A program made the position numbers and the translations under genes. From NCBI RefSeq assembly GCF_003425665.1, contig NZ_QQRQ01000003.1, positions 1-64,000 of the forward strand: 64,000 nt of DNA, written 5' to 3'. Shown one piece after another: positions 8,953-15,457 of this stretch. Position 1 is the stretch's first letter. The number at the start of each line of letters is the position of its first letter. This DNA is from Evtepia gabavorous. GTDB lineage: Bacteria; Bacillota; Clostridia; Oscillospirales; Oscillospiraceae. Below the pieces are notes generated by a model. The model worked only from the letters and a program-made list of their open reading frames with translations. It searched no databases and was not told the origin of the DNA.

Positions 8953-9285
8953 ATGCCGAGGGCAAAAAAGAAAGAGCGCAGCTTAGCTATGTATGAGCAC
9001 ATTGCAGCGCTGAACTCTGTGGAGGAGTGCTGCCGATTTTTCGATGATCTATGTGCCGTGACGGAACTACGGGCGATGGAGCAACGGTTTGACGTGGCAA
9101 AAATGCTCCATGCCGGTAAGGTCTATACCACCATCCTCCAAGAAACAGGTGCCAGCTCTGCCACAGTGAGCCGGGTGAACCGGATGCTGAACTATGGCAC
9201 TGGAGCCTTGGAAGAGGTCATGGAACGGGTAGATCAGCAAAAGGGTGTCGCCAAAGAAGAGACAGAAACACGGAGGACAGAATGA
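8953..9285 (+). CDS. TrpR/YerC-YecD family DNA-binding protein
   Basis: A 110-residue all-helical protein of the YerC/YecD family related to the Trp repressor. Helices around residues 13-60 lead to the DNA-binding helix-turn-helix at ETGASSATVSRVNRMLNYG (65-83). Excellent AAGGAGGG ribosome site; its last codons overlap iorA by ATGA. A TrpR relative translated with an indolepyruvate oxidoreductase suggests control by an aromatic amino acid or keto acid (inference). Confidence 0.88.
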   Translation: MPRAKKKERSLAMYEHIAALNSVEECCRFFDDLCAVTELRAMEQRFDVAKMLHAGKVYTTILQETGASSATVSRVNRMLNYGTGALEEVMERVDQQKGVAKEETETRRTE

Positions 9286-11009
9286 AGGAACTGATGTTGG
9301 GCAACAAAGCCGTTGCCCGTGGGCTCTATGAGGCCGGATGCTGTGTGATCTCCAGCTACCCGGGAACCCCCAGTACGGAGATCACTGAGGAAGCGGCCAA
9401 ATATCCGGAAATTTACTGCGAGTGGGCCCCCAATGAAAAGGTGGCTCTGGAGGTAGCCCATGGAGCTGCGGTAGGTGGAAAACGAGCGGCCTGCTGCATG
9501 AAGCACGTGGGCTTGAACGTAGCTGCGGACCCGTTGTTTACTATTTCCTATCAAGGGGTGGAGGCTGGTCTGGTTATCTGCGTGGCGGATGACCCTGGTA
9601 TGTTTTCCTCTCAGAATGAGCAGGACTCCCGGCACTATGCCATAGCGGCCAAGGTGCCTATGTTGGAGCCCTCTGACTCCCAGGAGGCGTTAACCTTTGC
9701 AAAAGAAGCTTTCCGCCTGTCTGAGGAATATCACACCCCGGTTTTGCTGCGGATGTGCACCAGAATCTCCCACTCACAAAGCATTGTGGAACGGGGCGTT
9801 CGCCAGGAAGTCCCTGCCAGAGAATACGTGAAAGATCCTCTGCGGGTGATGATGACCACCAATTCCCTCAAAGCCCATTATCGGGTGGAGGCGCGCACCA
9901 AGGCCATGACGGAGCTGGCGGAAACCAGCCCGCTAAACCGTCTGGAAATGGGGGAGGATACCTCTTTGGGCATCATTACTTCTTCTACCAGCTATCAGTA
10001 TGTTCGGGAGGTCTTTGGTGAGAAGGCCTGTGTACTGAAGCTGGGGCTGTCCTGGCCCATGCCGGTACAGAAGATCCGGGACTTTGCCGCGCAGGTGGGC
10101 CAGGTGCTGGTGGTGGAGGAACTGGAACCTATCATTGAAAACCACTGTCGTCAAATTGGTGTGGCGGTCACTGGGAAGGAGAAAATTCCCCTGGTGGATG
10201 AGCTTACCCAAGGCGTGGTGGCCAGAAGCCTGGGGCGGGAGGCGAAACCGACCCTGACCTTGGACGATCCCATTCCCGGTCGCCCGCCGGTTATGTGCGC
10301 GGGATGTCCTCACCGGGGGGTTTTTTACACGCTGTCGAAAAATAAATGTATGGTCTATGGGGATATCGGCTGCTATACCCTGGGCGTCATGCCGCCGCTG
10401 AACGCGATGGACCTGAATGTCTGTATGGGGGCCTCCTGTTCCGGACTTCATGGGTTTAATCTGGCCGGTGGAGAAAAGCATGAGAAGCACAGCGTGGCGG
10501 TGATCGGAGACTCCACCTTTGCCCATTCGGGGATCACGGGCATTGCGGATATCGCCTATAACCGAAGCAACTCTACGGTCATCATTCTGGATAATTCCAT
10601 CACGGGGATGACCGGACACCAGCAGAACCCCACCACGGGAAAGACCCTGCGGGGAGAACCGGCGGGAAAGATTGACCTGGAGGCCCTGTGCCGTGCCGTT
10701 GGATTTGCGCGGGTGCGGGTGGTGGACCCCAACCAGCTCAAGGAGATGGACCGGGTTTTGAAGGAAGAACTGGCTGCGGAGGAGCCCTCTGTGATCATCA
10801 CCCGCAGTCCCTGCGTCATGCTGAAGGACGTACCTAAGGCGCCGCCCTTGAAGGTAGACGCGGACAAGTGCAATGGGTGCAGTCTGTGTATGCGGATTGG
10901 CTGTCCCGCCCTCAGTCTCCGGGATGGAAAGGCGGAGATTGACCGGACCCAGTGCATTGGATGCCAGGTGTGTATGCAGATGTGCCACCGGAACGCATTG
11001 ATTGTATAA
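9282..11009 (+). CDS. iorA: Indolepyruvate ferredoxin oxidoreductase, alpha subunit
   Basis: With IorB, oxidatively decarboxylates aryl pyruvates (from Trp, Phe, Tyr transamination) to aryl-acetyl-CoA, reducing ferredoxin. The 575-residue subunit holds the pyrimidine-binding half at the N terminus (ISSYPGTPSTEITEEAA, with the catalytic Glu in EWAPNEKVALE), a ThDP/Mg segment (GDIGCYTLG ... GASCSGLHGFN) and two C-terminal 4Fe-4S clusters: CNGCSLCMRIGC and CIGCQVCMQMC. Starts by ATGA overlap with the YerC-like gene. Confidence 0.95.
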   Translation: MKELMLGNKAVARGLYEAGCCVISSYPGTPSTEITEEAAKYPEIYCEWAPNEKVALEVAHGAAVGGKRAACCMKHVGLNVAADPLFTISYQGVEAGLVICVADDPGMFSSQNEQDSRHYAIAAKVPMLEPSDSQEALTFAKEAFRLSEEYHTPVLLRMCTRISHSQSIVERGVRQEVPAREYVKDPLRVMMTTNSLKAHYRVEARTKAMTELAETSPLNRLEMGEDTSLGIITSSTSYQYVREVFGEKACVLKLGLSWPMPVQKIRDFAAQVGQVLVVEELEPIIENHCRQIGVAVTGKEKIPLVDELTQGVVARSLGREAKPTLTLDDPIPGRPPVMCAGCPHRGVFYTLSKNKCMVYGDIGCYTLGVMPPLNAMDLNVCMGASCSGLHGFNLAGGEKHEKHSVAVIGDSTFAHSGITGIADIAYNRSNSTVIILDNSITGMTGHQQNPTTGKTLRGEPAGKIDLEALCRAVGFARVRVVDPNQLKEMDRVLKEELAAEEPSVIITRSPCVMLKDVPKAPPLKVDADKCNGCSLCMRIGCPALSLRDGKAEIDRTQCIGCQVCMQMCHRNALIV

Positions 11010-11023
11010 GGAGGAAACAAGAC

Positions 11024-11599
11024 GTGGAAACTGTCAATATTATGATCGTCGGTGTGGGGGGACAGGGTTCCCTGCTGGCATCCAAAATGCTGGGGCACCT
11101 GTTGGTAAATGCCGGTTACGATGTCAAGGTCTCCGAGGTGCATGGGATGAGCCAGCGGGGTGGCAGCGTGGTGACCTATGTTCGCTTTGGGGACAAGGTC
11201 TACTCGCCCATCATTGACAAGGGAGAGGCCGATTTTATTGTCTCCTTTGAACTGTTGGAGGCGGCCCGCTGGATTGCCTACCTGAAGCCTACCGGCCGGG
11301 TGGTGACCAATACCCAGCAGATGGAGCCGATGCCCGTGATCGCTGGGCTGGCGCAATATCCGGAAAACCTGGTGGAGAAGATGCGGGCCAAGGGGATTCA
11401 GGTGGATGCTATGGACTGTCTGGCGCTGGCGGAGGAAGCTGGGTCTGCCAAGGCGGTGAACATGGTTCTGATGGGCCGGTTGTCCCATTACTTTCCAGAC
11501 ATTGCGCCTGAGGCCTGGCAGGCCTCTCTGGAGGCCAATGTCCCGGCTAAGGTGCTGGAGCTGAACCGCAAAGCGTTTGCGTTGGGCCAGAAGGGCTGA
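11024..11599 (+). CDS. iorB: Indolepyruvate ferredoxin oxidoreductase, beta subunit
   Basis: The 191-residue gamma-domain partner of IorA. Seen: IMIVGVGGQGSLLASKMLG near the N terminus, SEVHGMSQRGGSVVTYVRFG and NMVLMGRLS, all characteristic of IorB. The frame is open further upstream into iorA, but AAGGAGG at 11008-11014 points to the GTG at 11024, nine bases on, and this start gives the conserved N terminus. Last gene of the operon; a strong terminator follows. Confidence 0.94.
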   Translation: METVNIMIVGVGGQGSLLASKMLGHLLVNAGYDVKVSEVHGMSQRGGSVVTYVRFGDKVYSPIIDKGEADFIVSFELLEAARWIAYLKPTGRVVTNTQQMEPMPVIAGLAQYPENLVEKMRAKGIQVDAMDCLALAEEAGSAKAVNMVLMGRLSHYFPDIAPEAWQASLEANVPAKVLELNRKAFALGQKG

Positions 11600-11614
11600 G
11601 AACGGGAAAAGGAT

Positions 11615-11650
11615 AAAAGCAAGAGAGGCGAAGGAGCCTCTCTTGCTTTT
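11615..11650. terminator. Bidirectional intrinsic terminator
   Basis: A 15-bp perfect stem (11615-11629 with 11636-11650), 6-base loop, then a T run on the plus strand; the left foot gives four T's on the minus strand. It sits between convergent iorB and the membrane-protein gene and touches the latter's stop codon. Confidence 0.85.
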
Positions 11651-12081
11651 TACATTTCTTTTTCGTATTTGACCCGATAATAAATGCTGCATCCCAACAC
11701 CAAAAGGTAGCAAAAGACAAACAGAAGAATCGCCGCCAGATCCACCTGCATGAGGGCAAAGGAGAGCATCAGGGCGCCATAGACAAACAGCATAATATCA
11801 AAGGCTTTTCCCTTGGCGGAATTGGAAATGGCAATGTTTCGCTCGTCTTTCTGTTCAATTTCCAACTGCTTCTGCAGGTCGGGGGAGCCTTTCAATGCCT
11901 TCCGGCTCAGCATCCCTCCCATGCCGTGGCCAAAGGCGCCGCAGCCCACGCCAATGCAGACGAAGGGGAGAACCGCCATTACCCCTTGAGAGTCTGCATA
12001 CCGTCGAAGCAGAACAAAGCCGATGGCAGCCAAGAGAATTCCTACCACAGTTTTCACCACATCATAATTGCGCTCTTTCAT
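11650..12081 (-). CDS. Small four-helix membrane protein paired with an HTH regulator
   Basis: A 143-residue protein not recognised by function. Two hydrophobic helices (VVKTVVGILLAAIGFVLL; VLPFVCIGVGCGAFGHGM), a charged cytoplasmic-type linker (about 58-88, with QLEIEQKDERN) and two more helices near the C terminus. Translationally coupled (ATGA) to the regulator upstream. This regulator plus short membrane protein arrangement is common in Firmicutes, where the membrane partner often has the QKDERN linker; its role is unknown. Confidence 0.75.
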   Translation of the reverse strand: MKERNYDVVKTVVGILLAAIGFVLLRRYADSQGVMAVLPFVCIGVGCGAFGHGMGGMLSRKALKGSPDLQKQLEIEQKDERNIAISNSAKGKAFDIMLFVYGALMLSFALMQVDLAAILLFVFCYLLVLGCSIYYRVKYEKEM

Positions 12082-12281
12082 GTTGCATCCTCCTCGTAGA
12101 TAAAAATATCCTCAATGGTGGTGTTAAAATAGCGTGCGAGTTTGAAAGCCAAAATAATGGAAGGGTTGTATCTTCCGTGTTCCAACGACCCGATGGTTTG
12201 CCGGGAAACCTCCAGGGCAGCGGCCAGCTCTTCTTGGCTGACGCCATGGCTTTTTCGCAGTGCTTCCAATCGATTTTTCAA
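12078..12281 (-). CDS. Cro/CI-type helix-turn-helix regulator
   Basis: A compact 67-residue repressor-like protein: HTH_3 domain with GVSQEELAAALEVSRQTIG as helices 2-3, then the YNPSIILAFKLARYFNTTIEDIF segment typical of YozG/XRE-type small regulators. The open frame extends upstream to an ATG at 12383, but AAAGGAGG at 12288-12295 lies six bases before a TTG at 12281 that gives the usual family N terminus, so TTG is the start. The longer frame crosses its own putative operator. Likely autoregulated through the repeats at 12306-12427. Confidence 0.85.
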   Translation of the reverse strand: MKNRLEALRKSHGVSQEELAAALEVSRQTIGSLEHGRYNPSIILAFKLARYFNTTIEDIFIYEEDAT

Positions 12282-12305
12282 GAGAGACCTCCTTTTTTGA
12301 ATGTA

Positions 12306-12427
12306 AAGTAAACTTTCCAATTTTGACGAAAAAATTTTGAGAAAGAGAAAAAAGCCCTTTCTGTTGGAAAGCTTACTTTCCATAAAGAGAATACCATGGC
12401 GTCAAAGAAATGTCAAGTATACTTTCC
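12306..12427. repeat. Three 13-bp repeats, putative operator of the HTH gene
   Basis: AAG(T/C)(A/T)(A/T)ACTTTCC occurs in the same orientation at 12306-12318, 12369-12381 and 12415-12427. The middle copy extends to the palindrome GGAAAGcttaCTTTCC (12366-12381) just downstream of the -10; the third overlaps the -35. Position relative to the promoter is that expected of a repressor operator. Confidence 0.7.
12388..12416 (-). promoter_or_regulatory. Promoter of the HTH/membrane-protein operon
   Basis: On the minus strand a perfect TTGACA (12411-12416), 17-base spacer and TATTCT (12388-12393). Flanked and overlapped by the ACTTTCC repeats. Confidence 0.8.
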
Positions 12428-12452
12428 GTTCGGAGAAAAATTTTTGAAAAAT

Positions 12453-12480
12453 CCCCCGCCGGTCGATTGACAGGCGGGGG
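12453..12480 (-). terminator. Intrinsic terminator of the symporter gene
   Basis: CCCCCGCC/GGCGGGGG stem with a 12-base loop, followed on the minus strand by a T-rich tract; lies 11 bases past the symporter stop codon. Confidence 0.8.
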
Positions 12481-12490
12481 AAGAGAGGGG

Positions 12491-14041
12491 TCACTCACTC
12501 AGTGCATTCTTCTGAGAAACAGGTGCCTTTTTTTCGTAGCAGGAGAAGGCTTCATCCACCATGGCTTGATCAGGCTTTTTGGTGAACAAGCTCACCACAG
12601 GGACAATCACAAGGCCTGCCAGCATGGCGAAGGCGCCGCAGTTGATCGAGGATTGCAGCAGGGTGGGAAAAGCAAACCATCCGGTGGAGGTGGAGATCAG
12701 ATTTAGAGTCATAATCCCCGAACCAAAGAGGAAAGAGGCCCAGCAAGCCGCTTTGGTGGTTTTTTTCCAGTACAGACCATAGAGGAAGGGGGCCAGGAAA
12801 GAGCCAGCCAGCGCCCCCCAGGAGACTCCCATCAACTGGGCGATGAAGCTGAAGGAATTTTTGTACTGAACAATGGCCAGGACCATGGAAATCAGGACAA
12901 AAACCACGATGAAACAGCGCATGATGAACACGGCCTGAAAGTCGTTCATCTTTTTGACAATGTTGCCTTTGAGCAGGTCGATGGTCAAGGTGGAGGAAGA
13001 GGCAATTACCAGAGAGGACAAGGTGGACATAGAGGCAGAGAGAACCAGAATCACCACCACCGCAATCAGCAGATCGGGCAGGCCCGAGAGCATGGCGGGG
13101 ATGATGGCGTCATATCCCTCGGAGGCCACGTCAACCTGATCAGCGAACAGACGGCCGAATCCGCCCAGGAAATAGCAGCCCCCCGCCACCACCACGGCGA
13201 ACAGAGTGGAGATGATGGTGCCCTTGTGAATGGAGTCCTCTGACTTGATGGCGTAAAATTTCTGAACCATTTGAGGCAGTCCCCAGGTCCCCAAGCTGGT
13301 CAGGATTACCACCCCCAAGAGGTTCACAGGGTCGGGGCCAAAAAAGGAGGCAAAAATACCGGGTACCTCTCCGTTTACGGTTTCTGGATCGGAAACCGCG
13401 GCCAGCCCGTGGAGCGCTTCAAGAAAACCGCCCTGGGTATTGAGCACGGCGGCAATGACGACGCAGATGCCCACCAGCATGACACAGCCTTGGATAAAGT
13501 CATTGATGGCAGTGGCCATATAGCCGCCGGCGATCACATAGATACCTGTAAGGACCCCCATCAGAATGATGCAGACGGTGTAATCCATGTGGAACGCCAT
13601 GCCGAAAAGCCGGGAGAGACCGTTGAACAGGGAGGCCGTGTAGGGAATCAGAAAGACAAAGACGATGACGGAGGCGCCGATCTTCAAAGACTTGCTCTGA
13701 AATCGCTGACCAAAGAACTGGGGCATGGTGGCGGAATTATAGTGTTGGGTTAGGATGCGGGTTCGCCGGCCCAGAACAGCCCAGGCCAGCAGAGAGCCCA
13801 GGATGGCGTTGCCAATCCCAGCCCAGGTGGCGGCGATGCCGTACTTCCAGCCAAACTGCCCGGCATAGCCCACAAAGACCACAGCGGAAAAGTAGGATGT
13901 GCCATAGGCAAAGGCAGTGAGCCAAGGGCCCACGGAGCGCCCGCCCAGCACAAAACCGTTGATGCCTGAGGTGTGCTTTCGGCAGTAGAGGCCGATGCCT
14001 ACCATCACGCCAAAGTAAAGGATTAAAAGCGCAAGCTTCAC
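12491..14041 (-). CDS. Sodium:solute symporter (SSS family, PutP-like)
   Basis: Na+-coupled importer of 516 residues with about 13 membrane helices. The N-terminal helix, NGFVLGGRSVGPWLTAFAYGTSYFSAVVFVGYAG and the WAGIGNAILGSLLAWAVL segment are typical of the SSS family, as is LVIASSSTLTIDLLK in helix 8, where the Na2-site Ser/Ser/Thr lie. Closest in feel to proline/pantothenate symporters, but substrate cannot be read. Start is a GTG at 14041 with GGAGGGA six bases upstream. Confidence 0.88.
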   Translation of the reverse strand: MKLALLILYFGVMVGIGLYCRKHTSGINGFVLGGRSVGPWLTAFAYGTSYFSAVVFVGYAGQFGWKYGIAATWAGIGNAILGSLLAWAVLGRRTRILTQHYNSATMPQFFGQRFQSKSLKIGASVIVFVFLIPYTASLFNGLSRLFGMAFHMDYTVCIILMGVLTGIYVIAGGYMATAINDFIQGCVMLVGICVVIAAVLNTQGGFLEALHGLAAVSDPETVNGEVPGIFASFFGPDPVNLLGVVILTSLGTWGLPQMVQKFYAIKSEDSIHKGTIISTLFAVVVAGGCYFLGGFGRLFADQVDVASEGYDAIIPAMLSGLPDLLIAVVVILVLSASMSTLSSLVIASSSTLTIDLLKGNIVKKMNDFQAVFIMRCFIVVFVLISMVLAIVQYKNSFSFIAQLMGVSWGALAGSFLAPFLYGLYWKKTTKAACWASFLFGSGIMTLNLISTSTGWFAFPTLLQSSINCGAFAMLAGLVIVPVVSLFTKKPDQAMVDEAFSCYEKKAPVSQKNALSE

Positions 14042-14081
14042 AGGGAATCCCTCCGATCATGGATATCTTTAATGCTTTTTG

Positions 14082-14110
14082 ACTTTAACACCAAAAAGCT
14101 AAAAAGTCAA
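14082..14110 (-). promoter_or_regulatory. Promoter of the symporter gene
   Basis: Minus-strand TTGACT (14105-14110), 17-base spacer, TAAAGT (14082-14087). The two elements form an inverted repeat (GACTTT...AAAGTC). Confidence 0.55.
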
Positions 14111-14140
14111 GAAGAAATGAAAAAAGAGACGAAAAAACAC

Positions 14141-14174
14141 CGCCTCCTCCTGGCAGCATACCAGGGAGGAGGCG
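14141..14174 (-). terminator. Intrinsic terminator of prfB
   Basis: GC-rich stem CGCCTCCTCC(t)GG with CC(a)GGGAGGAGGCG (one bulge), followed on the minus strand by gtgttttttcg. Confidence 0.8.
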
Positions 14175-14199
14175 GCGCGGAGTGTATGAGAGGTTGTAC

Positions 14200-15321
14200 T
14201 TATTTGGTAGCCCAGTTACCTGTGGCTACGGCGGTGAGATAGGCGTTAATAAATCCGTCCAGGTCTCCGTCCATGACTCCGTTGACGTTGCTGGTTTCAA
14301 ACCCGGTTCGGGTGTCCTTAACCAAGGTATACGGCATGAAGACGTAGGAGCGGATCTGGCTGCCCCATTCAATCTTCAGCTGGACCCCTTTCAGGTCGGA
14401 AATTTTTTCCGCCTTTTCCTGCATCTGCAGTTCCACCAGCTTGGCGCGGAGCATCTTCATACAGTTGTCTTTATTCTGGAACTGGCTGCGTTCCGTCTGG
14501 CAGGAGACCACCACGCCGGTGGGGATATGGATGAGGCGGACAGCAGAGGAGGTCTTATTGACATGCTGGCCGCCGGCGCCGCTGGCGCGGTAGACCTGCA
14601 TTTCAATGTCCTCCGGACGAATCTCCACCTCCACATCCTCCGGCAGATCGGGCATCACCTCCACGGAGGCGAAAGAAGTCTGCCGGCGGGCATTGGCGTC
14701 AAAGGGGGACACGCGGACCAGGCGATGCACGCCGTGTTCGCCCCGGAGATAGCCGTAGGCGTTTTCCCCTTCAATCATAATGGTGGCGGATTTCAGTCCA
14801 GCTTCGTCTCCCTCCTGATAGTCCATGACCTTATAGGAGAAGCCATGACGTTCGGCCCAGCGGGTGTACATGCGGTAAAGCATTTGGGCCCAGTCCTGGG
14901 CTTCCGTTCCGCCGGCACCGGCATGGAAGGCCAAAATAGCGTTGGAGGCGTCGTACTCCCCGGTGAGCAGGGTCTGCAGTTTGGCGGATTCCACGCTCTG
15001 GATCAGGGCGTTGTACTCCTCTTCCAGTTCAGGCAGGAGAGATTCATCTTCCTCTTCATTGCCCATTTCACACAAAACCATCATGTCCTCCCAGGAGGCA
15101 CGGCGCTTTTCCTGGGATTCCAGCTTGTTTTTCAGCTGTTTCAGTTTCTGGAGAACCCGCTGGGAGTTCTCGGGGTTATCCCAAAATCCGTCAGAGGCGC
15201 TTTGTGCCTCTAAAAAATCCACCTCACGGGCGGCGCTTTCCAAGTTCAGTGCCTTTTCCAGCTCGTCCAGCTGGGGGAGGAGGTTGTTTAGTTTGACCTT
15301 ATATTCGTCAAATTGCAGCAT
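14200..15321 (-). CDS. prfB: Peptide chain release factor 2
   Basis: Class I release factor recognising UGA/UAA. The 373-residue protein has the RF2 decoding tripeptide SPF (VRVSPFDANARRQTSF, about 205-207) and the catalytic GGQ in SGAGGQHVNKT (about 247-252). Unlike most bacterial prfB genes it is read in one frame: where the CTTTGA programmed-frameshift site normally lies (about codon 25) the sequence encodes KALNLESAAREV with no in-frame stop. The ATG at 15321 is preferred; a GTG at 15333 gives four more residues. Confidence 0.93.
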   Translation of the reverse strand: MLQFDEYKVKLNNLLPQLDELEKALNLESAAREVDFLEAQSASDGFWDNPENSQRVLQKLKQLKNKLESQEKRRASWEDMMVLCEMGNEEEDESLLPELEEEYNALIQSVESAKLQTLLTGEYDASNAILAFHAGAGGTEAQDWAQMLYRMYTRWAERHGFSYKVMDYQEGDEAGLKSATIMIEGENAYGYLRGEHGVHRLVRVSPFDANARRQTSFASVEVMPDLPEDVEVEIRPEDIEMQVYRASGAGGQHVNKTSSAVRLIHIPTGVVVSCQTERSQFQNKDNCMKMLRAKLVELQMQEKAEKISDLKGVQLKIEWGSQIRSYVFMPYTLVKDTRTGFETSNVNGVMDGDLDGFINAYLTAVATGNWATK

Positions 15322-15360
15322 CGTTACAATCACTCACATTCTGAAATATTGAACTTATTT

Positions 15361-15389
15361 ATTATATCCGATCTCCCATAAAATTGCAA
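15361..15389 (-). promoter_or_regulatory. Promoter of prfB
   Basis: Minus-strand TTGCAA (15384-15389), 17-base spacer, perfect TATAAT (15361-15366), 40 bases before the start codon. Confidence 0.7.
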
Positions 15390-15457
15390 TAAGAAGAGGC
15401 GGGATTTGAAAAAACAGCATACCGGGGCAGGACCAGCCCTTTGGTCGAGGGAGCCAA

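Noticed and set aside
12282-12383. 34-residue N-terminal extension of the HTH regulator
   Set aside because: It would translate through the operator region; AAAGGAGG points to the TTG at 12281.
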